Shown one piece after another: positions 57,535 through 64,000 of a stretch of DNA of 64,000 nt. Positions within the stretch are counted from its first letter, which is position 1; every line of letters begins with the position of its first letter. Source of the stretch: Prochlorococcus marinus str. GP2 (GTDB lineage: Bacteria > Cyanobacteriota > Cyanobacteriia > PCC-6307 > Cyanobiaceae); contig NZ_JNAH01000008.1 of assembly GCF_000759885.1 (NCBI RefSeq), positions 62,001 through 126,000 on the forward strand. The letters are read 5' to 3'. The notes beneath the pieces were generated by a model, which saw nothing but the letters and a program-made list of their open reading frames with translations, did not search any database and was not told the DNA's origin. Position numbers and translations under genes: made by a program.

Positions 57535-58689
57535 TTAAAAATTATTTTTTGAATAATTTTCTAATATTCTCTGATTGATTTTCGGAATATTTTCTTTAAA
57601 TTTGAAAAACCCTTTTTTGGCGAATTTCCAAGCAAATAAATCTTCATCTCTAACAAGGTTAAAAATTTTTTTATGGTGTAAATTTTTAAACTCAGTTATG
57701 AAATCATAATTTTCTCCCACTCCAGGATAAATAATGTCTATTTGCCTGGTATTTTTTAAAGTATTTTCCAGTGAATAAGGATCAATCTGTTCAACATTAT
57801 CAAAATACTCTACAAATTCAGAGACCAAATCTTGTTTAAATTTCAAAACAGATTCAGACAATTTAATTTGTCTTTGTTCATTTTTTAAAAGGATAATAAA
57901 TACTTTTTTATAGCTTGTAAGTAAATTTTTAAAGGTTGCAAGGTGCAGATCATTTTCAAACATAATCAGATTATCTGATTTAGGGTACATGTCATTTTTA
58001 TATATCTCATCTTCTAATGGTATTTGATTTGATTCTTCAAGAAAAATTTGTTGATTACTGATCTTTTCTGCATTAAATCTATTATTTGAAAATTTTCTTA
58101 GATTTGATGATGAAAAAAGATATTGTTTTCCCTTCGTTTGCAATCCTCCGACCCATCTCCAGCTAAGGAGATTAGATGCAGCATCACCATCAAAAAGATA
58201 TTTAAAGAAAAACTTTGCTCCCAATTGCCATGGAAGGCCTAAATTAAATATCCAAGTACTCGCAAACCACATTCTTGTATGGTTATGCAAATAGTTGTAC
58301 TGCTTTAATTCATGGACCCAAGAATTAAAAAAATCTAATTCTGTATTGCCATTAATTGCACTTTCATATAGCTCATAATCAAAATCGAGATTGTTTTTTG
58401 AAATAAAATTTCTCCAAACTTTAGGTCTATTTTCCATCCACCCTTTCCAGTAAACTCTCCAAAATATTTCTTCAACAAATTTAGTTGAATTTTTGATTTT
58501 ATACTTACTTTTAATATCATGAATCAGATCATATTCCGATAAAATTCTATGAGTAATGAAAGGCGATAATTTTGAAACTGAACTTTCGTTATTTGGCCCA
58601 AAATCAAAATTTCTCAATTTTGCATAATCATTAATTTTGTATTTCGCAAAATTTTCCCAGGTATTTTGAGCTTTTAATAAAAATGACAT
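57535..58689 (-). CDS. Photolyase/cryptochrome-related FAD-domain protein, unusual domain order
   Basis: 384 residues. The first 205 match the helical FAD-binding domain that is C-terminal in photolyases: FWRVYWKGWM (77-86), HNHTRMWFASTWIFNLGLPWQLGAKFFFKYLFDGDAASNLLSWRWVGG (136-182). There is no N-terminal Rossmann antenna domain in front. Instead residues about 240-384 (LIMFENDLHLA, KVFIILLKN, IDIIYPGVG, FKNLHHKKIFNLVRDEDLFAWKFAKKGFF) look like an alpha/beta domain, as if the domains were swapped. Active photolyase function cannot be shown; the family may be an uncharacterised light or redox flavoprotein. Confidence 0.75.
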   Translation of the reverse strand: MSFLLKAQNTWENFAKYKINDYAKLRNFDFGPNNESSVSKLSPFITHRILSEYDLIHDIKSKYKIKNSTKFVEEIFWRVYWKGWMENRPKVWRNFISKNNLDFDYELYESAINGNTELDFFNSWVHELKQYNYLHNHTRMWFASTWIFNLGLPWQLGAKFFFKYLFDGDAASNLLSWRWVGGLQTKGKQYLFSSSNLRKFSNNRFNAEKISNQQIFLEESNQIPLEDEIYKNDMYPKSDNLIMFENDLHLATFKNLLTSYKKVFIILLKNEQRQIKLSESVLKFKQDLVSEFVEYFDNVEQIDPYSLENTLKNTRQIDIIYPGVGENYDFITEFKNLHHKKIFNLVRDEDLFAWKFAKKGFFKFKENIPKINQRILENYSKNNF

Positions 58690-58962
58690 TTTATAATTGT
58701 AAAAAATTTTTTTGGTATTGATAGAAATTTTAAAAATTTGCTCGCAAATTATTCCTTAAAATTTTCTTTTTTACTTTTAAGTAAATATGTTTGATTGAAG
58801 TATTTAATTTAAACCCCCAGTACGTACATTTTATACTCTTAAATCGCTCTCTGCGTAGGATGATATTTTGTGGTCAATTACTTTTTAAATCTAATTTTAA
58901 TTTTCAAACCTTTATTTAAATGTTTTTTTCTAAAAGGTTTTTAAATATTTATCAAAATTATT

Positions 58963-59712
58963 ATGAATAATTTATTAGTGAGAGATGCTAAGTATCTTGA
59001 TGAACAATACAGAATAGGTGAAGGCATAATTTCGGATGGTGCATTTAAGCAACTTGAAAAGCTCTTTATTCCTGTTGATCAGGAAACTGACTACTTTAAT
59101 CAAAAAAATAATAAACTTTTGCCAAAATTAGCTAAAGAAAATTATAAAGAATTTTTGAAAAGTTTATTAACAAAAACAAGATTAAGCATTCAACCAAAAA
59201 TAGATGGCTGTGCTATTGCAATTAGATATATAAATGGCAATTTTAATAAAGCTATTACAAAAAAAGGATTAGATGTCTCAAGCAAAATTAAACAAATTAA
59301 AAATGTCCCCGATTGTATTCCTATCAAACGAGATTTTCAAATTAGAGGTGAACTATACGCTACAAACCAAGTTGCCGGCATTTCCCAAAGAATTACAAGA
59401 AAATACCTCAATGATAAAAAAGGGATTGGAGAAAGTCTCCGCTTTTGCTGTTTCCAAATACTTAATGGAAGACTTAATCAATACGAAACCCTTAATTATC
59501 TTAAAAAATGTGGCTTCAGCACCCCTGAAAGTTACTTCACAAATCATACAAGCGAAATCCACATATATAAAAAAAATTGGTTAGAGAGAAAAATATTTGC
59601 GAAATATCCAACTAATGGGATAGTTATAAAAATAAATAGTAGGAAATTACAGTTACTTAGAGAGAAAAGTTTATCTCAAAATAACGAATGGCAATATGCA
59701 ATTCAAAAATAA
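58963..59712 (+). CDS. Standalone NAD+-dependent DNA ligase adenylation-domain protein
   Basis: 249 residues resembling LigA domains Ia and adenylation only. KIDG (79-82, with adenylated Lys79) sits in SIQPKIDGCAIAIRY; IRGELY (127-132) matches motif III; YPTNGIVIK (215-223) resembles motif IV; and WQYAIQK at 243-249 matches motif V and ends the protein. The Asp/Glu-containing N-terminus (LDEQYRIGEGIISDGAFKQLEKL) recalls the NAD-binding Ia domain. OB fold, zinc finger, HhH and BRCT are absent. Whether it is a ligase, an RNA/protein nucleotidyl modifier or a remnant is open; the frame is intact. Confidence 0.75.
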   Translation: MNNLLVRDAKYLDEQYRIGEGIISDGAFKQLEKLFIPVDQETDYFNQKNNKLLPKLAKENYKEFLKSLLTKTRLSIQPKIDGCAIAIRYINGNFNKAITKKGLDVSSKIKQIKNVPDCIPIKRDFQIRGELYATNQVAGISQRITRKYLNDKKGIGESLRFCCFQILNGRLNQYETLNYLKKCGFSTPESYFTNHTSEIHIYKKNWLERKIFAKYPTNGIVIKINSRKLQLLREKSLSQNNEWQYAIQK

Positions 59713-59820
59713 TATTAAATAGTACCCTCAAACAGAGCTCACGATACTGACTTCCAGTATTTACAGTGGAGAAGTAATTAAATTTTGGTAAAATTCCAAA
59801 TCAATTTGCAGGATTACTAA

Positions 59821-60750
59821 ATGACTGCCACTATTTCAAGACCTAAAATTTCTAACTGGGAAACATCTAATATTCCAAACCTTGTAGGCAAAACAGCGCT
59901 AATTACTGGTGCAAATAGTGGTCTTGGATACTACACTGCAAAGGCCTTAGCTGAAAAAAATGCTCACGTTGTTATAGCTTGTAGATCGCTTGAAAAAGCT
60001 AATCAAACTATCAAAAAACTTAAAGTTCTTAATCCTGAAGGATTATTTACACCTTTAGAATTAGATTTGTCAGATTTAAAAAATATTGTTGAAGTTCAGT
60101 CCAAAATTTTTGATAATTTTGAAAATTTGGATTTACTAATCAATAATGCAGGCATTATGCATCCGCCTAAAACTCTTAGTGCTCAGGGATATGAAATACA
60201 ATTTGCAGTTAATCATCTAGCTCACATGCTTTTGACTCTAAAGCTACTTCCAATTATTGAAAAAAAAGAAGAATCAAGAATAGTGACAGTTACTTCCGGA
60301 GCACAATTTTTTGGCAAAGTTGGTTGGAAAAATCTGAAAGCCGAGAACTACTACAACAAATGGGAATCTTACTCCAATAGCAAATTGGCAAATGTAATGT
60401 TTGCTTTGGAACTAAACGAGAACTTAAAGCACAAAAATATACTTTCTTTAGCTGCTCACCCAGGAATTGCAAAAACAAATCTCTTTACTGCTCAAAAACC
60501 TAACCCTGGTCCATTAGAAACAATTTCATTGGAATTATTTAGCCCTATTTTTCAAACTGCTGAGATGGGTGCTTTACCTCAACTTTTTGCAGCTACTTCT
60601 CCAGAAGCAAGAGGCGGTGATCATTATGGTCCTAGATTTAATTTCAGAGGTCATCCAAAACTATCCCCTACTTCTCCTTTCGCCATGAATAAAAAAGAAA
60701 GAAAAAATTTATGGGAAAAAAGCCTCGAAATACTTAATAACTTCTTATAA
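59821..60750 (+). CDS. Short-chain dehydrogenase/reductase (retinol-dehydrogenase-like)
   Basis: 309 residues. The NAD(P) motif TGANSGLGYYTAKALAEKNAHVVIACRS, then NNAGIM, and the catalytic Tyr-x3-Lys in YSNSKLAN. The extended C-terminus (AHPGIAKTNL and later) fits the extended retinol-dehydrogenase/WW-oxidoreductase-like group. Arg in VIACRS suggests NADPH. It resembles protochlorophyllide reductase in general fold but lacks the extra POR region. The substrate is unknown. Confidence 0.85.
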   Translation: MTATISRPKISNWETSNIPNLVGKTALITGANSGLGYYTAKALAEKNAHVVIACRSLEKANQTIKKLKVLNPEGLFTPLELDLSDLKNIVEVQSKIFDNFENLDLLINNAGIMHPPKTLSAQGYEIQFAVNHLAHMLLTLKLLPIIEKKEESRIVTVTSGAQFFGKVGWKNLKAENYYNKWESYSNSKLANVMFALELNENLKHKNILSLAAHPGIAKTNLFTAQKPNPGPLETISLELFSPIFQTAEMGALPQLFAATSPEARGGDHYGPRFNFRGHPKLSPTSPFAMNKKERKNLWEKSLEILNNFL

Positions 60751-61011
60751 ATTTTTCATTTTTACTAACTTTAGAAAATACTTCAAGATATGTAATTCAC
60801 TCTCTGAAAGTTTCATAAACTCTGTTAAAGCATCAAAATTTTTTTCATCAATCTTTTTTGATAATTGAATAAAACTATCATGGTTTTCATTAACAAATCG
60901 CTCAGCAATCTGAGACGGAGTTAAACCCTGTTCAATTAATTCACCTGGAGCATTTTTCTCCCACTTTTCATAAAACCAAGAGAACCAATATTTTGCAGTA
61001 TTATCTTCCAT
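60745..61011 (-). CDS. Small helical protein of unknown function
   Basis: 88 residues, acidic at the start (MEDNTAKYWFSWFYEKWEKNAPGE) and largely helical, with LSESELHILKYFLKL near the end. No membrane segment, signal or known motif. It converges with the SDR gene, overlapping by six bases. The ORF is unbroken and well-composed, so it is probably real, but no family is recognised. Confidence 0.6.
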   Translation of the reverse strand: MEDNTAKYWFSWFYEKWEKNAPGELIEQGLTPSQIAERFVNENHDSFIQLSKKIDEKNFDALTEFMKLSESELHILKYFLKLVKMKNL

Positions 61012-61111
61012 TATTTAACTTTTCTTGGAGGAATACTATAAACACTAAAGAAAAATCTCATGATTGAATTACCCCTTAAACACAATTAATATAAATGCAA
61101 TTATAAATTTA

Positions 61112-62542
61112 ATGATAGATAATCATTCAAGTAAAAGAAATATTAATCTTGTAATTGGATTAGGTAAATCTGGATTTTGGGCTGCCAAGTATTTGAGAAG
61201 CATTAATAATAGAGTAATTGTTTGGGAAAGTAAAGATGGGATAGAATTCTTAGAAAGAAAAACAGCATTAGAAGAACTTAATATAATAGTTTCTCTAAAC
61301 AAAGAATTTGTATTTGAAGAAATTCAACCTTTTTTGAAAGAGATCGAATCTGTTGTTGTAAGTCCATCAATACCTTATGACCATATAACTATTATTGAAT
61401 TAAAAAAAAAGGGAATTAAAGTAATTGGAGAAATTAATGTTGCATGGGAAATTTTAAAAGACACAAATTGGATAGGTATTACTGGCACTAATGGCAAGAC
61501 CACTGTTACTCATCTACTAAGCCATATACTCTGCGATACTGGATTATATGCTCCTTTTGCTGGAAATATTGGTACACCTTTATGTAAATATGCTCACTCC
61601 AAAAAACATGAAAAAATTGATTGGGTTGTAGCTGAATTAAGCAGTTATCAAATAGAAATATCTCCAGAAGTAAAACCTAATATTGGAATATGGACAACCT
61701 TCACAGAAGATCATCTTGAAAGACATAAAACACTTGAAAACTATTTCAACATAAAAAAAAGCTTGTTAACAAAATCTGATTTTAGAATTTATAATTATGA
61801 CGATAAAAATCTAAGAAATCACTACAGTTCGCTATCAAGAGGGGTCTGGATAACAACTAGTTTCGATAAATCAAATTTTATTCATTGCGATTATTGGATA
61901 GATGATCAAGCAAACATTGTTGAGAGAGGAAAGAAATTATTCAAACTTGAACATTTTTCTTTAAAAGGAATGCATAATCTTCAAAATCTTTTATTGGTAA
62001 TTGCAGCAGCAAGAAAAGTTGGATTATCTGGCAAAAAGATTAAAGATTCTTTATCTAATTACAAACAATTACCCCATAGGATGGAAACAATTTATAAAAA
62101 TAATAATCTGGAAATCATTAATGATAGTAAAGCTACAAATTTTGACTCATCTATTGCGGGAATCAGTTCAATTGAAGGTCCAATAATAATCATTGCTGGG
62201 GGTAGATTAAAAGGCAATGAATATAGTGAGTGGATAAAAGTTTTAAAGAAAAAAGTTAAATGTGTTTTTCTTTTTGGAGAAAGCTCAAAAGTCCTAAAAA
62301 TGGCGCTTATTAATGAAGGATTTAAAAAAAATATTTTTGAATTTTCAGAACTAAAAGAGCTTTTAAATTTTGTTTTTCATTATTTACAAAATAATAGGGT
62401 TGGGACATTATTATTCTCACCTTCATGCTCTAGTTTTGATCAATTTAAAAATTATGAAGAGCGTGGAGATTATTTCAAGAAACTAATAAGTGAAAAATTA
62501 AAGGTTAATAAATCCATTTTTTATTCAAGTATCATTTCGTAA
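61112..62542 (+). CDS. murD: UDP-N-acetylmuramoylalanine--D-glutamate ligase
   Basis: A Mur ligase adding D-Glu to UDP-MurNAc-L-Ala. Counted from ATG 61112 (476 residues), IGLGKSG (15-21) begins the UDP-binding Rossmann domain. [13 protein letters not shown] (about 122-134) is the P-loop, ELSSYQIE and HLERH follow, and the C-terminal domain has NDSKATN. The frame opens upstream to TTG 61064, but the added 16 residues do not resemble MurD. It joins murA and ddl as the third wall-synthesis gene here. Confidence 0.94.
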   Translation: MIDNHSSKRNINLVIGLGKSGFWAAKYLRSINNRVIVWESKDGIEFLERKTALEELNIIVSLNKEFVFEEIQPFLKEIESVVVSPSIPYDHITIIELKKKGIKVIGEINVAWEILKDTNWIGITGTNGKTTVTHLLSHILCDTGLYAPFAGNIGTPLCKYAHSKKHEKIDWVVAELSSYQIEISPEVKPNIGIWTTFTEDHLERHKTLENYFNIKKSLLTKSDFRIYNYDDKNLRNHYSSLSRGVWITTSFDKSNFIHCDYWIDDQANIVERGKKLFKLEHFSLKGMHNLQNLLLVIAAARKVGLSGKKIKDSLSNYKQLPHRMETIYKNNNLEIINDSKATNFDSSIAGISSIEGPIIIIAGGRLKGNEYSEWIKVLKKKVKCVFLFGESSKVLKMALINEGFKKNIFEFSELKELLNFVFHYLQNNRVGTLLFSPSCSSFDQFKNYEERGDYFKKLISEKLKVNKSIFYSSIIS

Positions 62543-62628
62543 TTTTCAGGTCGGTCATCACAACCGTTTACCCTCTAGCAAATATTCACTTAATTAGTTA
62601 GATTTTGACTATAAATTAACTACTATCA

Positions 62629-62943
62629 ATGAGTGAATCTAACAATTTACCTCAAGCAATAAGTCATAAAAAATTAAGTTACTTGATGCTTAAAGCACAA
62701 AAGGATGCTCATTTTTCTGATGAATTAGCAGAAATAGAAAGCCCCGAAATAAGAGAATTTGAAGAGTTAATAAACAATTGGGAAGCTTCAACTAAGAAGG
62801 TAGTTAATGAGTTATCAAAAAGAAAAGAGAATTTACTAAAAGATAAATCACCAAATTCTTTAATTGCACTTGGTGCAATGGAAGTTCACCTTAACATGGC
62901 TTTGCAAGCCTTAAATGCATTTAATAAAGGAGTTGATGGGTAA
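62629..62943 (+). CDS. Small helical conserved protein of unknown function
   Basis: 104 residues and all-helical with many charges: KKLSYLMLKAQKDAHFSDELAEIESPEIREFEELINNWEASTKKVVNELSKRKENLL. Ends with GAMEVHLNMALQALNAF. No signal peptide or known motif. It is preceded by an 86-base gap after murD and may be a cyanobacterial conserved hypothetical. Confidence 0.65.
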   Translation: MSESNNLPQAISHKKLSYLMLKAQKDAHFSDELAEIESPEIREFEELINNWEASTKKVVNELSKRKENLLKDKSPNSLIALGAMEVHLNMALQALNAFNKGVDG

Positions 62944-62957
62944 AAGCAAAAGATTAA

Positions 62958-63689
62958 TTATAAGGAAGGCATCGAAAATAAGAGAAAATCTAAGTCTTTT
63001 TCAGTATCTATAGAGACATCATCACCATATTCAACTTCAAAACCCAAGCCATCTCCAGATTCGAGAAATATATTTGAATTAGAGTCTTTACTTTTTAATA
63101 AAAGATTACCTTCTATTATTTGTATCCAATTATATTTATCGATTTTTAATGGCAATTTTTTTTCTTTAATTGGCTTATATTTACAACGCCATAAAGAGAT
63201 CCTTTGATTTAGAAAAAGCTTATTATTTTTAACGTCTTTATAATTAAAAATAAGATTATCCCACAACTTTTCATTTAATGAAATTTGATCATATCGAGGT
63301 TTGATATTTTCTTTTTCAGGGTATATCCAAATCTGGAACAACTTACAGTTCTCATTTTCTTCATTCTTCTCGCTATGAGAGATTCCAGTGCCTGCAGACA
63401 TAACTTGTACTTCATCTTTGTGAATTTTTCCAAGATTGTTTAAAGAGTCTCTATGAGTTATTGCTCCTTTTGTTACGACAGTAATTATTTCCATATTTGC
63501 ATGAGAATGTGTATTAAATCCTGCATTAGGAGAAATAATATCTTCATTTATAACTCTAATTTTCCCAAAATTATCCCATTTTGGATCTCTATGCTCTGCG
63601 AAAGAAAATGAATGCATTGAATGCAGCCAATCTCTTCTTGATAAAAATCTATCATCGGATTTTCTTATTTTAATAATATTAAAAACCAT
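62958..63689 (-). CDS. Pirin family protein (bicupin)
   Basis: 243 residues from ATG 63689 (a TTG one codon earlier is not needed). Metal ligands of pirin are visible: His61 and His63 in FNTHSHANMEII, His105 and Glu107 in GTGISHSEKNE. SFAEHRDPKWDNFGKIRVINEDIISP is the family N-terminus and LFQIWIYP a conserved strand. Pirins include quercetin dioxygenases and regulators; the role here is unknown. Confidence 0.9.
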   Translation of the reverse strand: MVFNIIKIRKSDDRFLSRRDWLHSMHSFSFAEHRDPKWDNFGKIRVINEDIISPNAGFNTHSHANMEIITVVTKGAITHRDSLNNLGKIHKDEVQVMSAGTGISHSEKNEENENCKLFQIWIYPEKENIKPRYDQISLNEKLWDNLIFNYKDVKNNKLFLNQRISLWRCKYKPIKEKKLPLKIDKYNWIQIIEGNLLLKSKDSNSNIFLESGDGLGFEVEYGDDVSIDTEKDLDFLLFSMPSL

Positions 63690-63781
63690 CAAACTTGAAT
63701 AGAATAAAAAATTCTAAATAATTAGAAAAATATTTGTAAAATTTTTTGATAAATTATCCCAAAAAAAAGCAAATATCAAAT

Positions 63782-63910
63782 TTAAAAATTTATTTTACTC
63801 TGAGCCTTATTAGCCTTTATCAATATTTTTTGTGCTTCATCTCTTGTAAGGCATTTTTCTGCTTTTACATTTAAGTTTTTAAGTTTTTGCAGTTGCTTTG
63901 TGTTACCCAT
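63782..63910 (-). CDS. Small basic protein (42 aa)
   Basis: An ORF found on the minus strand, starting MGNTKQLQKLKNLNVKAEKC and ending KANKAQSKINF. It is strongly basic and helical, with LTRDEAQKILIKANKA in the second half. An AAAGGG lies about eight bases upstream of the ATG and makes a reasonable ribosome binding site, better than for the other tiny ORFs in this window. No family recognised. Confidence 0.55.
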   Translation of the reverse strand: MGNTKQLQKLKNLNVKAEKCLTRDEAQKILIKANKAQSKINF

Positions 63911-63946
63911 ACTTTAACCCTTTATTAAAGTTATTTTAACATAAGT

Positions 63947-64000
63947 TTAAATTAACTGCCTCATAAACCTTTGCATCAAATCGTTTTTACAGCTTTGAGA
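63947..64000 (-). CDS. Possible C-terminal end of a gene running off the window
   Basis: On the minus strand the frame is open from the window edge to a TAA at 63947-63949, giving 17 residues that end CKNDLMQRFMRQLI. The amphipathic, basic/Met-rich end looks protein-like, but so short a piece is weak evidence. The rest of the gene, if any, lies beyond 64000. Confidence 0.25.
   Translation of the reverse strand, partial: SQSCKNDLMQRFMRQLI

Noticed and set aside
59821-60750. Light-dependent protochlorophyllide reductase
   Set aside because: The fold and TGANSGLG motif are shared by many SDRs. The extra POR segment and cysteines are missing and the length is short.
1-64000. CRISPR array, prophage, transposase or toxin-antitoxin module
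   Set aside because: No regularly spaced repeats, integrase, transposase, terminal inverted repeats or recognisable toxin genes were found by reading.

Overview
The window looks like a streamlined, AT-rich chromosome segment of a marine picocyanobacterium, almost certainly a high-light-adapted Prochlorococcus marinus. The pointers are dense packing, many overlapping or abutting genes, a kaiBC pair with no kaiA, a high-light-inducible (Hli) protein, a plant-type ferredoxin, a photosystem II S4-domain gene, a DspA/NblS-type sensor kinase and several cyanobacteria-only families. No insertion sequence, prophage, CRISPR array or integrase was seen. The region reads as core genome with a few small accessory patches.

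Layout. 1-7 kb: murA, a gap with two overlapping tiny membrane ORFs on the minus strand, tRNA-Leu directly abutting argD, folC, then a flavin oxidase and a CodA-like amidohydrolase. 7-12 kb: tRNA-His, miaB, and the cell-envelope/division run ddl, a membrane-anchored protein, ftsQ and ftsZ. 12-19 kb: SRP RNA on the minus strand, panB, hemW, a PIN-TRAM membrane protein, the clpR-clpP pair, ilvC and cobD. 19-21.5 kb: an hli gene, four small membrane or secreted proteins, HU, and the longest gene-poor gap. 21.5-32.4 kb: glgX, tRNA-Gly, a GPH-type sugar transporter, an MlaE permease, two cyanobacterial proteins of unknown function, plsY, pyrF, tyrS, a DUF1825 protein, a GIY-YIG-like protein and pepA. 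32.4-39.3 kb (minus strand): bamA-lpxC-fabZ-lpxA-lpxB-msrA and, upstream, purC. 39.4-49.8 kb: purD, the sensor kinase, kaiC and kaiB, rplU-rpmA, a methyltransferase, truB, a SpoIID/LysM protein and rnz. 49.8-57.4 kb: a pentapeptide-repeat protein, ferredoxin, prmA, serA, the S4 protein, tRNA-Val, and small membrane/flavin proteins. 57.5-64 kb: a photolyase-like protein with unusual domain order, a standalone NAD-ligase adenylation domain, an SDR oxidoreductase, murD, a pirin and tiny ORFs.

The genes join into a few programmes. Envelope synthesis is covered by murA, ddl, murD, early lipid A genes, BamA, PlsY and MlaE. Cell division is represented by FtsQ and FtsZ, and day/light control by KaiB, KaiC, the sensor kinase and Hli. 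Carbon storage and sugar movement involve glgX and the GPH transporter. Amino-acid, purine and cofactor synthesis genes are scattered between them. The least explained items are the ligase-like protein at 58963, the photolyase-like protein at 57535, the GIY-YIG-like protein at 30319, the tiny membrane ORF pair at 1414-1628, and the regulatory-looking repeats upstream of tRNA-Leu.
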